A DNA stretch of 64,000 bases from positions 2,387,973 through 2,451,972 of the forward strand of contig WBVU01000003.1 in the NCBI GenBank assembly GCA_009192285.1, given 5' to 3'. The notes under the pieces were generated by a model. That model worked only from the letters and a program-made list of their open reading frames with translations. It was not told the DNA's origin and ran no database searches. Positions 24,354 to 36,925 of the stretch are shown one piece after another. The first letter of the stretch is position 1, and the number at the start of each line of letters is the position of its first letter. Source of the DNA: Morchella semilibera. Its lineage: Eukaryota; Ascomycota; Pezizomycetes; Pezizales; Morchellaceae. A program made the translations under genes and the position numbers.

Positions 24354-25301
24354 CTACCAGTACTGCGGTTTGACAAAGTCTGCCATAGTGGGCGGGTCGA
24401 CGTGTTCGGTGTGGTCTGTAAAAGAAGGTATTGAAGGTATTATCAGCTGTGTCCTTCCTCTCAAGGATAGTCGCGAAAGAGGTCGCATTCGCCGGGTGGT
24501 TATTCCGGGCTCATGCAACAACTAAATAACAACACAAAAACAAATCAGGTGACAACTTACGCTCATCGTGGTGATGGTGGTCGTGCGAAGCCTCGGCACC
24601 GATGTACTCCATCTTGTAAACACCGCCGCATTCAGGGCAGCGTTCCTATCCGTGTTAGTGCAATGAGACAAAAAGATTATGTGGTAAGACAGAAGAGATA
24701 TTTTACAATTGGTCTGTCTTTGGAAACAGTAAGCCAAATTGTATTGTGCGAGTCTGCTGGGTATCCAGTGCATCCGAGGTATCTGTATGTTTAAATCAAT
24801 CAGCGCTGTGTTGCCACAATTGGCGGGGGCGGGGGGGTTGCCAGCGTGGCGCTGGATCAGTGTGGCGAGTGGGTGAGATAGTACCGTTCTTCACCGAAGC
24901 TCTGGACAACAATTGGGTTCTCCATAGTCCCCCGACGGGAAGCATCTAAGGGTCTCATGTCGAAAATATCTACACCCTCCATCTTCCCGAGGATTTCAAG
25001 ACGCTCGAGACCAGTCGCCTGATCGAAATCCGTGGGGACAGTACCGGGGGCAGCACCAGGACCGATAAGGTCCGCCTCAGTCTTAATTTCTATAAATTGT
25101 TTATTAAAAATGTATTTTCGGGTGAGTGTTTTGATATATGGGCGAATTACCGCTAAAGGTCTTGAATTTCTGCTCGACCTCCTTCTTGATGTCCCGGCGG
25201 ATCGGGGTGGTAGCAAGGGTGCGCTTCGCAGCAAACGAAACGGCGGAACGGGGAGCAGCAGCTCTTCGGAGAGCGAGGGCGAAAGTACGTTGCAAAAGCA
25301 T
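24354..25301 (-). CDS. COX4: Cytochrome c oxidase subunit IV (yeast Cox4 / mammalian COX5B family)
   Basis: Five exons on the minus strand (25301-25151, 25089-24885, 24782-24707, 24645-24561, 24415-24354) encode 192 residues. The product is a nuclear-encoded structural subunit of mitochondrial complex IV on the matrix side. The N-terminus is an Arg/Ala-rich mitochondrial presequence (MLLQRTFALALRRAAAPRS). The conserved core follows (IKTEADLIGPGAAPG, then GLERLEILGKMEG). The zinc site is seen as GCTGYPADSH (C123, H131) and RCPECG (C147, C150). A His-rich stretch and the family end (PPTMADFVKPQYW) complete it. All four introns are GT..AG, 61, 102, 61 and 145 nt. Every exon junction restores a conserved residue. 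The length matches fungal Cox4 after presequence removal. The longer frame upstream of the ATG is 5' UTR. Confidence 0.95.
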
Positions 25302-27089
25302 TGTCGTGCAGCCGGATGTGTGGGGAGGGAGATCTTGAGTGGAGATTTTTCGGGGTTGATTGATGGGTTGTAGTTGAATGGTGCGGTAATCAGACGATTT
25401 CGCTGTGTCAAGTGATAGAGGATTCGTAACCGGCGTAGATTTAATCCCATCCAAGATTCTACCGGTGGCGGTCGGTGTTGTTGTGGAGTAACAATGGTAT
25501 TGTATCAGCCACTCCGATCTCCGGTACCCCACGAACACAGCAGATAGACGAAGACGGCGACACTGCCGCGCGGGAGAACGGCAGGGCAATTTATTTATTA
25601 TTATAGTGCCTGAAAAGCTACATTGACTCGTACCGAACTTTGTTCTTGTTCTCTTGTTCTCTTTATCCCTCTGCACCCTCTCCTTCTTATTCTTGGTTAC
25701 CCCCTTAGTTGGCTCTTTTATCACCCATCTGATATTGAATTTCATGTTCAACTCTCACGAGAGACATACACGTACGGTGACGTATAATAATATTCTTTAT
25801 CCGTTACGTTAAGATGCTTATATGAGGTTCATTGTTAACATTAAAAGGTGCACATATAACTTGTTTTGGGAGGGAGTGGATCTATGCAAGGTGGTAGCAT
25901 CCTTCCTTGAACTGCGGTGGCGCGACCCACTTCTTTTTCCAATTCGCTGTCATTCAACGTCTGTCGTCAAATATAGCAACCATATTGTTATTAATACAGC
26001 CTCCTCTATGATGGAAAAGAAGAAGGGGAAAAAAAAAATATCTGCTAGATATCGCAAGCAACTCCTACTACAGCAAAGTACCACGGATACACACGCATAA
26101 GAGATCAAAAAGTACCCCACATAAACCCCACGCAAGAGGTCGGGTACGTAGAGGACATATATTGGAAGAACCCGAAACCAGCAGTTAAAAATGACCAAAA
26201 AACAAAAAAAACCACACCAGAATGACAAAGATATAGGAAGAGTATTTGCTAATACCAAAGTAGCCATCAAAGGGAAAAAGGTATGGTAAACCAAAAAAAT
26301 ACGAGTACACAAATACGGCCCCCCTCCCCACCACCTAAGATGCTTACAAAAGAGAGAAGAAAACCGAACCTATAATAACCTTCCAGAAATGCATTGGAAA
26401 AGATGCACCAGGAGGGAAAGGGAAAAGAAAAAGAAAAAAAGAAAAGAAAAAAAAGGAAATAAAAGAGCCTCAGTCATTATCCCCTAATATCCCGTCGCCC
26501 TCATATAACACCAACGATACCCGATCAGTCGACTTTGCTCCCTTCGCCTGTCCTAAGGGATCTCAATATTATCCCACCCGCCATATCCCGATCCCGATAG
26601 GGAAATAGACCAAATTGCGTTCCCTGTTGCCGGATGAATCGCAAAAGAGAAAGGAGTTGAGAAATAAGAATTAATCGCAAGAAAAAGAAGGATAAAGGAA
26701 ACGAATAAACAAAAGGTTTCCGGGATTGGACTTGGGAGAAGATCAATAATAAAATCCAATAATAAAGCATGGAAAGAAGGATGAACGCCAATAGTCCCTA
26801 CAAAAACATCGAATTACAGTATTTGCCTTCAACCAAAAATTGGCACTGGGCTAAAAATAACTTCAACTCCCTCGCTCGCTCGCTCAGTCCAGATAAACAA
26901 AAGACAAGATAAAGTGCGCAGTAGCAAATTTGAGAACTAAATAAACAGAATAAAATGGAAGCGAAAGCCATAAACATACCACATATCAACCTGCAGACCC
27001 CAAGCCACTGCCTGCAAGCCATAGCTGCAAGGGAGCTGTCTGGTGGAATAGTGATCGGTTTTCCGTTTTGAGATGGGCGATTTCCTAAT
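25302..27089. other. Intergenic region between COX4 and the first Myb gene
   Basis: It holds the COX4 promoter and 5' UTR side and the 3' side of the Myb gene at 27090. The sequence is AT-rich with A-rich runs on the plus strand (26020-26060, 26420-26470). No gene supported. Confidence 0.6.
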
Positions 27090-28073
27090 CTACTGCTCTT
27101 CCAACTCTTTCGCCTTTTCCTTGCAGGCTGCTGGGGAAAATCCGTTGCCAACCTTGGCTGCGATTAAACGCCAGCGGTCCTGCTCGTACTCGACCATGGC
27201 ATTGCGGAGCCGTAACACCTTCATTCCCCCGCATCAACGTCAGCATATTGAACTCCAAGCGATAGCAGCACACAGCGGGGCCTGAAGCGAAAAAGTGGCT
27301 TTTTCCCAAGAAAGTCTCTCGGTTTCCCAAAAAGGATTAGGGGATCTTACAGTATCCTCTGTCCACTGCGTTGTCTTGGCTTTGAGCTTAGTGCAATATC
27401 TGACCTGTAAGGTCCCAGAGGACCGCCCGGGAAAGAATTCCGCAATTTGTTTCCAAGTCAACGCTTTGTTTTCTTTAAGGTCGACTAGAAGTTGATCATC
27501 CTCGGGGGTAAATTTGAGTTTCGGTCCCCGTGGTCTTGGTGCTGGTGCGGGCATTTGCGACATATTCGACGGTCCTGCAACGTTTGAAGGCCCGCCTATT
27601 CCCATTTGTGAGCCTCCACCGGGTCCCATGACGGGGCCAGTTCGTGCGATCTTCGAAGGTGGTGGCTGATCGGGCATGTGATGGTGGTGTGTATGTTGGG
27701 GATGCTGGTGATGCGATGGGGGCGGGTGGTGCTGGTAGTGTGATTCGGCATCTTGATCATCTTCCTCGTCTCGGAGGCCACTTAGATCTAACTCTAAAGC
27801 ATCATGAGTTCTTGCTCTTGGTTTGCTAGAAGTTGTTGGCAGTCCCGGACCATAAAGGTGACCTCCTCCGCCTGCTCCGCCCATGTGTGGCGGTGGTCTT
27901 TGGTGAGCCATCTGCTGTACTAGAAGCAGCGGCTCGTTCAAGTCTTCGAGGGAATCAAGTCCCCGGGGCTCGTTTTCCTGTGAGATATACGGCGACTGGC
28001 TATTATGGTGATGATAATGGCGATTGGTATAATGCTGACCAGGGTACTCGTCGATATGATATGGGGCAGCCAC
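27090..28073 (-). CDS. His-rich Myb/SANT-domain protein (Myb 1 of 3)
   Basis: Two visible exons (28073-27351 and 27218-27090, minus strand) with a 132-nt intron give about 283 residues. The N-terminal half is low complexity, rich in His, Pro and Gly (HHPPPSHHQHPQHTHHHH). A Myb/SANT domain follows near residues 187-235, with KFTPEDDQLLVDLKE, then TWKQIAEFFPGRSSG and QVRYCTKL. Exon 2 adds a second helix-rich, half-Myb-like module (VEYEQDRWRLIAAKVGNG) that resembles the end of the Myb protein at 36130. Such proteins usually bind DNA or chromatin in the nucleus; the target is unknown. The 5' end is unresolved. The frame opens at 28073 with GTG directly after an AG acceptor (CGACAG|TGGCTG), so a start codon split by a 5' intron (A|TG) is likely; otherwise translation could begin at the internal Met near residue 55. 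Confidence 0.78.
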
Positions 28074-31000
28074 TGTCGTGAACGTGAATCCTGTGCACTG
28101 GAGACCTTGCCCCCAGCAACCTTACCAGTGCTTGATATTTTAATGAGGTTCGAACGTGGCCTCGTTGGAGTGTTTTTGCTTTGGGCGAGGTGCGCGCAGG
28201 ATGGGCGTTGTTTTTTTGTTTGGTGGGGGACGTGTTCCGGAGCAGGGAGTACGGCACAGGAGCAACCACTGACGACAGACAGTGCTGACTTGGATATAAC
28301 GTTTACAGGGTGGACGAACTATAACCCAGGAAAATAAATAAAAAAATAGGTGCTGGGATGCGCGGGGTGTGGTACGATATATAAGTATGTATCCTCAAGT
28401 ACCGTTGCCTGGCCCGTGATCTTCTTTCTAGTACCCCCGCAGTGATGGGCTTTTTCTTTCTCAATCGTTTACTCTGGCGTCCTCGGGCTCGCTAAGTTTG
28501 AGATAAAGTAATCGATCAGTCGATCCGGAACCGAAACTCGTTCTTCCTGTGGAGAAGCTGCTATCTGGTAACGGCGAGTGCAAGAGACTTTGGTGCATGA
28601 TTCAACGACGACTATGCCATGAACAAGAAGGAGATTTTCTGTACTAAGGGCTGGGAGTATGCTGACGAAGAAAGTTTTGATGGAACGAGGAAAGTGGAAT
28701 CTAGAAATCTGGTTGGTTGGGCAAGAAATGTCCAGGCCGCTGGAGCTGAGGAAGACAACAAGAACTGCGATATGATATGCGCACAACACCGAGGACATTA
28801 GAGGGGGGAAAGGGGGCCAGAGAATAATGGACTGGGGACTCGAGACGTGGGTCAAGTCAGGCACCAGACCGCCGCCGGGTGTAGAGGAGGAGGGACGGAG
28901 GGGGGGGGGGTGTGATCGGGGAGGGGGGGGTCAGGGAGAGGGAGAGGATGAGGATGAGGATCAAGCTTGATCGAGTGGGTACGTGCGTCTAAGAGAGCAA
29001 GGGCAAAAGCCAAAGGCAGGACTAGGCATGAAGGACGGGAAACGGGAAGAGGGTCGATGAAAAGACGGAGTGCACGGAACGAGAAACAGAAAAAAAAAAG
29101 ACAGAACGATGCACCGGAGACTCGGAGAGGAGACGATAGGTTATAGGTACGCAAAAGTGAACAGGATAGGTATAATACGACCCCCATAACACCCGCAACA
29201 GGAGGATGTACTCGTACAGTATGTAGGTATGCCAAAACTATAGCCCCAGAATTATACATGCGAGCCAAGTACCTCTGTACAGTACAAAAAGTACTCATCT
29301 ACACACCTAGCTACGTGCGCAATTTCACCTTACCCTGTGGACACTGAGAGAATTCTAAATGATCAGATTGACCCTATGGCACTCTCCCTTTCTCTTTCCT
29401 TGCTAAACGCACACCCCATAGCAATTACCCTATAACAAAAAGGTACACATATCAAGGACAAGAGGAAAATCAAATACCGGTCGATCCTGCCGTTGCTGCG
29501 GAGGAGGTGGAGTTGGTTAATGGTGGTTGTGAATTCGGTTGCGGGACACTCGCCGCCAGAACTAGGTGCAGGGATAATCACTGTCTAGCTGGTCCTACTG
29601 GATATTCTTGTGTAGCACGATTACATCCCAAACCAGCATTTCCCGACTCCTTTTCCACGGATCAAAAGTAAGCCTACTGCTGTACTCTACTCTATCCTAC
29701 ATACACATACTCTACCTACCGAACCTCCTAGGCATCTCCCCCAACCTTCCCCACGACCTCAACCGTTTCCGTGCGTACGTTGTGTCAGCCTGGCAGCAGC
29801 ATGCCCCCAAATTTTATTTAGACTTCAGAGCAACGCACCCAGTAGCATGCTACTCGCATATTACCTTGGAGATGCCTGATATCTATCAGGTACCTGGGAT
29901 GGTTATCAGGGATCTTGAATTTTTTTCTCGATGCTCAAGCAAAAGGGAAAGGCTTGAGACGGAAGGCGCCTGACACTTGACAGCTCACGTTGCGCAACCC
30001 TCGCTGGGCCGGCCCAACCTGCTGTCTGGGCCGGCAATCCTCCCATTCGGAAATGAGGTTATGGATGATCAAATGACTGGGTAACGAGCTGAAGCAGACC
30101 CGACGAGGGGAAGCGGGGGAGACAGTATGTAGTATCAAATTAAAAGAATCACGAAAGCGACTAGATGGCTGGGGCTTCCCTTGGCAGATACCCATACATA
30201 TCTGTATGTGCGTTTTGTCGTTTTGTCAGCTCAACTAACAGACCTCTTTGCGAACGAGCGAAACTTAGGGTGGGGGAGGTGAAGTGGAGAAAGAACCAAT
30301 GCATGAACCGTGCCTTGCGCCCGCGACCCTCCTGCGACCGTTCGAACCCCGACCCGGCAGCCCCAACCATGTCTACAATTGAGGCGTTCCCCTGGGTTAA
30401 ACCTGGTCAAAAGGCGTTGCGCATCAAACGTAATTTAGACAACGTTGGTGGCTGTTGATCAAATATTGCAGCTCTCGTCTTGACTTTCTGTGGTTACTTT
30501 TGTGCGGGGCAAAGCCTCCCCAATCACTGGATCAGCGAGGCTTGCTTTGGCAGGTCATCTCCGCTCACGCAGAATGGTTGGGTTCTAGGAGTGGCCCACT
30601 CGTAAATAATGAGTCTAACTAGGGTGAAAGGTTTTATGAGTGGTGTGCACGTTATTTATGTACTCTACATGTAGGTAGGTACTCGTGTAGAGTATGCGTG
30701 TGGATACTTGAAATAGTAGTAGAGAGTAGTCTAAAAAAAAATGCCTCTCCTAGTAGACATCTCTCACAGGCTGTTCAAAAAGGTTGTTGTTGTTGTTATT
30801 ACTGTTGTCGCGTTTCCCTTTTCCGAGCCCTGTCAATCAGATAGAATTCAATGTAGTGAGTAGGGGGGTATTGTAGGTGCTACATACTTACTCTACTGGA
30901 GGTAGGTTTCTTTTCCTTTTCCTTTTTTTTTTTTTTTTTTCCTCGCCGGCACATCAACTACATTGCTACTAACTACTTTTCCCTTTCACCAATCAGTTCC

Positions 31001-31760
31001 CACACAAATGTGCTTGCCTCACCTAAAATTTCTGGCCACAAACCGCCAAAAAATCCCCGGCTGGGCAAAATTTTTTTTTTCTTCTTTTCCCTTTGATATC
31101 TCTACTGTCTTTTTTGGGACGAACCTCCCGAGTTTCCTCGTTGAGATGATCCTCTCTCAACTCCCAACACACTCACAGACACTAACCCAACAACATGAAA
31201 TGACTGGAATAGATACCCACAACTACAATCGCAATCTTCAGCTAAATGCCGTGTATTCTCTTCCTCTTCCTCTTCTTCCTACTTCCCCCCCCCTCCCTAC
31301 CCCCCCCCCCTCCCTCCACTCCGCCGTTTCGCAACCGAAGCTATAACCTCCTCGCGTCTAGGATCCCGTCTTGGGTCGGTTTCCCTTATCTTGGCACGCA
31401 CGGAGCTTTACGATTTCGAGATATTGATACATACAGAAGTCACACCAGTTAAATAACGTTGTACACATATATGAATCGTTTCTTGAACGATTTTCGGTTC
31501 CAAAGTTGTGTCGGCGATCACTGACCCTTCAGGGGGTTGATCCGCAATCTTGACGGGCACTCCGTTACTCAAGCATTTGGTTCATCTGATCTTCGGCAGG
31601 GCTGAAACTTCGAGAGACAAGCGTGACAGAAACCCCACTTTATACTAACGGTTATATACGCGCGCGATCACGTTTTCCGTTAATCTTTTTCTGCGTCTTT
31701 GCTTTTCTTTTAACAACATAAAAATATTTTCCACCCATGTTGGTTGTGAGAAAGCGAACG

Positions 31761-31787
31761 TTGGACCATGGGTTATCCATGGTCCAA
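31761..31787. repeat. Perfect 11-bp inverted repeat, 5-nt loop
   Basis: TTGGACCATGG and CCATGGTCCAA flank GTTAT. Compact symmetry like this fits a dimeric regulator site or the centre of a small hairpin element. Confidence 0.55.
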
Positions 31788-32786
31788 ACCGTTTTACTCT
31801 AGTGAATCCTAGTTGGCTGTCACAACTACTTCGTCTCCACCTTTGGAGGTCTGATACATACTCATCCAAGCGGACCGTCGGCTCGCGTTTTAAAATCTGT
31901 TTCTCGCATCCCCTGCAACCTTTGCCCTTGCACATCACCTATCCTAGCACTGGATGCATATCAGAGCAAGGCAGGACTGGGCGGACCAGGGTGAGAAGGG
32001 GAAAGGGAGGAGAACCTACCATGCATCAATCGCACGGGGGTGGAAAAAATACTCATGTGAACTCCCCGGAGCCTTGAATTTGCAACATACCACCTTCCCT
32101 ACATCTACCTATCTCTCACCTCGCTTGAATGTCAGAGTTTCACGTTTGATCCATCGGATCATACAGGGCCGCACAAATAACAAATGTGTGCATACCTCCT
32201 CGGTCAGCAAGAAGCTTGTTGAGATATTGGGAACTCCTTTTTTTTTTCTTTTTTTTCCCTGTCTTCCTCACGGGACTTATGCGGAGATACATGTAGTATC
32301 TACTGCTGGCTGGCTACTAAAGACCTACCATTGATATGTCCCTTCGCTACACTTTCGGTTGGTTGTACCAAGCCAGGATCACCCAATATCAAATTAATCA
32401 GCCTTTAAACAAAACAACCTTGCGGGACCTCCCACCCCCAGATCCACTGTTGAAAAAAGGGGAGGGGGTGGCAGAATTAAGTGCTGAGTGCAGTCTCACG
32501 GAAGAAAGGGCGGATCATATCTATGACTGCTTTTTATCATCAACTTTCTTTTTATTTCGGTACATCAACGATGAGCAATGCCATTACTACTCATGGTGTG
32601 TTGCGCAGGAGAGAGGACGGAAAAACTCTCCTCTTATGGGGTAGTGCTAAGCTGCAGATAACCGTTATACCAGGTTCGTCCTTTGTTTTCAAATTTGTGA
32701 TCATGACCCATCTTGGTTGTGGTGAAAGGGTCTAGAATGGGGTTTAATCGACATCAACTCTGCAGCACTTCATGGCTTGCCTAGTG

Positions 32787-32813
32787 AAAAAAAAAAAAAA
32801 AAAAAAAAAAAAA
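32787..32813. repeat. Poly(A) tract followed by ACGGTGAA repeats
   Basis: A run of 27 A is followed by two copies of an ACGGTGAAAAAA unit. It is low-complexity sequence, with no adjacent retroelement recognised. Confidence 0.7.
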
Positions 32814-35800
32814 CGGTGAAAAAAAACGGTGAAAAAAGTAAGTCCAAGGAGATAGCTTGAAATCTAGGACACAATGAAGCCTTCAGCAACGTCATCAACA
32901 TTCGGCCTTAAGCCTTCCACCTTATCTGTTGAAGAAATTCCTATCTCCACAATGACTCATGAATATGTTTCATAGCGCCAACCAAAATTGCAGAAATTGT
33001 TTTTGTACCTATACAATATCTTGGCTACAAAACTTTGAGGCCAGTCAAAGATGGGGGTTGCATACTAATTACTCTATCCAGAATGCTACTAATCTCAGCC
33101 ACCAACGGTCAATAGTGCAGAAAACGAATGTGGAATTCTGGATCAAGTCCTAGTGATACTCTGGACCTTTCGCATGTGTACTATGCAAATATAGTAAGTG
33201 TGGCTCCCTCCCGAGACCCAGCTAAGCTGCTCGAGACATGATCTGTGGACCTCTTAATCTTCTCCCTACATATATTAGAACAAAAATCCAAGGTTAATGT
33301 AACGTTACCCAAAGATTTCCTAACCTCACCTCATCCACTCAAGGCCGATCAATCATATTTGCTTCTTTCTCATGGTCAATCCGGACCCATAACACACGGT
33401 TTTAAATCATTACCCGAAGCCAAGTGTCAAAGGAAAACGGTCACATCGACATTTAACAAGTAATAGGATATCTGTTTCGAATTGCCTCGCGTCATATCAC
33501 AATCTCACCCTCCCTAGAAACTTTCCGGTTGGGCAATTTTAGGCGTAAAAGAAAGAAGATTTGATCTAATCTGGTCCAATCATAGCCACCCTCCTCGGGA
33601 TGTTTTGCAGAGGTGCATGCCACCACCAACCATCCATCCTCTGGAGACAATTATGATCGTGCCTTGTCATACGCACCTAAATACCTCCTAGGTTTTGTTT
33701 TCCCTTACTGCCGATCACAGATCGTGGGCTTATAAATTTGCAAGATTGAAATAATCACTTCCATCGCCCTACCACGGTAGCCACGTCATCGCGGACTTTC
33801 AAGACATATCGGAAAGTCTATAATCGTGTTGTTGCGAGCAAGCGGACAAGGCGTCAAAACAGGAAAAAAAAATAAAGCAAATTGCAGTCTCTCTTTACCT
33901 CATAACTTCCGATATAGATAAGGACTTGGGATGCCGAGGGGGGGGGTGGTTAATCATTTCAATACCCCAGTTGTATGATGAGCGCCAAAGACCAGGTCAA
34001 AATGATCGATTTCTGACTACTCGGCGTTATAATTGTGGGTAACCGCCTTTGATTTTGATTTCTGGTCTCAACCAATTGCCAATGAGTGCCTGCCTACCTA
34101 CCGGGGGTGATAACAAATTATGAGAGAGACGCAAACGTTTATCGTCCCTTTTTTTAGTTCTCTTCGCTTGCTTGATGAATTCGGGCATGTATGTACGTCC
34201 CCAGGAGACGTCGTCTGAAGACTATCCCACGAAAGGGGGAAAAAAGAAGAAGAAAGGAATGAGAAAGGAAGAGCCGTGTCTGTTCTCAGGGGATCTCACT
34301 ATGGTACTTACTCGCGAAACGACATTCGGAATGTCATTGTAGCTTACAGCAACTCCATGGCAGTTGCTTACGAGGGTATTTTTCCCTCTTTTTTTTTTTT
34401 TTTTTTTTGCTTCTTCAATCTCGCCACTTAATAATGCTTTGCTTTTCTCGCAGAAAGGCAAGGTGTTAATGTACCGACAGGAAAAGGATTCGCGGTACGG
34501 TATTTACCCGTATAACAACATTAGCATCTGAGCTTTTTTTGTTTATTTTCTAGCAAAGTGAACGATTCAACTAGGATCGTATCGGACTGGTCAGCTATGC
34601 GCAAGAAAACTGTTGGTTTTTGTCTACTATTACCCACCTCGCCGGTTTATAGTTTGACCCATTAACGACACGACCCCGAGCCAACGTGACAGATAACTAC
34701 AGAGTCATAAATCTGCCGTTCGTAATCCCGCGCGTGTTCATCCTGCAGCCAGCTGAAATCCGCTGCGGAACATATCGGTACCACCGGGAGTTGTGGCTGA
34801 TGAGCTTTATGAGAAAGTGTTGGTGTGTAAATCTCACGGGATTTGATGTAGTTATCTATGGGGGTTGTTGGTAGTGGTGGTAGTGATAATGGTTGTGGTT
34901 GTGGTTGTGGTTGTGGTGGTGGTGATAGTGGTAGTGGTGATCAGCGTTGGTGGTACTACTGCATGGGTTGATCAGGATACTAGTAGGTACAATATGGGGT
35001 ATCAGGCATGGTATGGTATGTACCTACATGTACTGTACCTGTGTGGTATGTTCCCTCCCCCCCAACATGTCCTAGGCATTATGTACGATGTACGTCAATC
35101 CGTCCGTTCATCCATCCGCCCATCCATTAACTTATTCCGACATGATGTATGTAGTTCAACGGCAGCTAGTCAAGTACGTACGTTCTGTCAGGATCGGCCC
35201 GTGCTTACTTTACAAGAGTAGAACATCCTGGCTACCTTACCGAGGGGAAGGAGGGGAGGGGGGGCAGAGTAATACTCTTGGCGGCAGCTAGATCGGCCGG
35301 AACCGAGTTTGGCTCTTCCCTCGTTAATGCATGAAATTGCGGAACTTCCATGTCCAGAGAGCTTAATTTTTGGGGGCTTTTTTTTTTTTTTTCCTTACCT
35401 CACCTCTTAAGCCCTTTTTTCCCTGGTATGAGGTAACTGGGTCATGATTAATCATGAATGATATCTCATCAACCAGGCGCTGATATGATATGGATTAGTA
35501 TGAGGAATACAAGTAGAAAATTCTTAATACTTTTGTGGTTCGTCTCAACCTCTATCTGCTTGTCTGCCTCCGTTTCAGTCTCAGTTCTCCAACATCTTCT
35601 TATGTGAAAAACTTAGTCAATCATAATGCATCCAGCTACGCCGTTAAACGAAGAGAAGGAACAAAAAAAGTACCGAGAAAGGATTAGGGTTATAAAAAAT
35701 AAGGATAAAAAAAAAGAGACGACATTCAAAGATCGAGTATTCCCCCCCCCCCCCCCACACACCTCCGAATCCTAGACTAGTTTCCCTCCCCCGCCTTGCG

Positions 35801-36129
35801 AACCCTGCACTGCCCCACCTATTTCCCCGCGAAGCTAACAAACGAGGCTAACTACCACAAAAACCTTAAATTTTTCAAAGGAAAAAAAACAAAACAAGCA
35901 AATAAACAAATAAAAATCGTTTACCGGAGGATGTCGACCATAATAACCAAAACCAAAAACTAAGCCGGAGAGGAGGATAAAATAAAAATAAATAAAATTA
36001 ACGAAAGGAAGGAAACGGGGTTGGAAGGGAGAAAAGAAAAAAAGAAGGAAATAAAAAAAAAAGGTTTCCCATCACTATGCGCCTGCCTATGCCAAACCAA
36101 GACTGACCGGTTCTCCCAGCAAACAAATC

Positions 36130-36925
36130 TTACTTCCCCGAGAAATGCTCCTTTGCATATTGCTCGCAAGCCTGTTTCAATACCAAGATTTATTAGAACA
36201 GCAGTGGAGGAGGAGAGGGGTGAGATGGAACTAAGATGGACACAAGAATATCATGAGTATGAGTGTACCTTTGCTGGCTTTCCAACCTTGCTTCCGATAA
36301 CCTTCCATTTGTTTGCATCATATTCTTTGATAGCCGCAAGCAGGGCCGCACTCTTTTTCACGGACGATCCAACAGTCAGCAACTGCAGGCAAGAAAGAAG
36401 AAGATATATATACACGATAAGGTAAAGGGACGCTCACCTCGTCTTCAGCAAACTCTGCATAATGCATATCCTACCCCCACGTTCACAGTCAATACACTCT
36501 TTGAGTTCCAGTAAGAGATCACCTACCTTGTACCAGTGCTTCTTCACACTGCCCTCCGTTCTCGTTGGGAACGTCTTTGCAATATCACTCCACGAGCTTC
36601 CAGCATCCCTCATACTCTTCAGTCTTTGCTCCTCCGCCGCCGTCCATGGTGTGTTTGTCCGTGTCCTCTTCACCCCGCCCGACGATGGCCCCCCCTCACC
36701 GGATCCTGTTGATGCAGGTTGCTTGGACGCCCGTCGCTTCTTGTTGGTCGGGGTGATTGGACTCAGTGCGGCCGATGCGGAATCATCATCTTCGGTTTTG
36801 GGATGTTGTTCCTCGATGTCCGGTAATAACCCACCACCTCCTACTCCTACTCCTACTCCTCCTGTGGCTGAGGAGGGGTTGAGGTGCTCAACGTTAACGG
36901 CGGGCTTGATGGGCCGTTTCGGCAT
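36130..36925 (-). CDS. Myb/SANT-domain protein (Myb 2 of 3)
   Basis: Four exons on the minus strand (36925-36527, 36470-36438, 36382-36269, 36171-36130) encode 195 residues. Exon 2 is only 33 nt. The N-terminus is basic and low complexity (MPKRPIKPAV, then KKRRASKQPA, a likely nuclear signal). A Myb/SANT domain is at about 95-140 (TPWTAAEEQRLKSMRDAG, WSDIAKTFPTRTEG, VKKHWYK). The C-terminal module (LLAAIKEYDANKWKVIGSKV, then ACEQYAKEHFSGK) matches in layout the last exon of the Myb gene at 27090, suggesting the two are paralogs. All junctions are phase 0 with GT..AG introns. It is likely a nuclear DNA-binding protein of unknown target. The start is the ATG at 36925; the open frame extends 18 nt upstream without another ATG. 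Confidence 0.85.

Larger units (their letters stand above)
28074..36129. other. 8 kb intergenic region without a recognisable gene
   Basis: Next to the Myb gene the plus strand is strongly purine-rich (about 28800-29130), which is a pyrimidine-rich leader on the coding strand. Further right there are only short ORFs with no domain, homopolymers (T run at about 30926-30940, A run at 32787-32813), a perfect hairpin at 31761-31787, TACATGTA at 30666, 32288 and 35025, and a GGTTGT-type repeat at about 34890-34920. A degenerate gene could be missed here. Confidence 0.5.

Noticed and set aside
24857-25450. 197-residue minus-strand ORF overlapping COX4
   Set aside because: It reads through intron 1 and into 5' UTR. 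The spliced COX4 model explains all conserved residues.
30320-30370. GTTCGAACCCC resembling a tRNA T-loop
   Set aside because: The flanking bases do not form the five-pair T stem, and no cloverleaf can be drawn.
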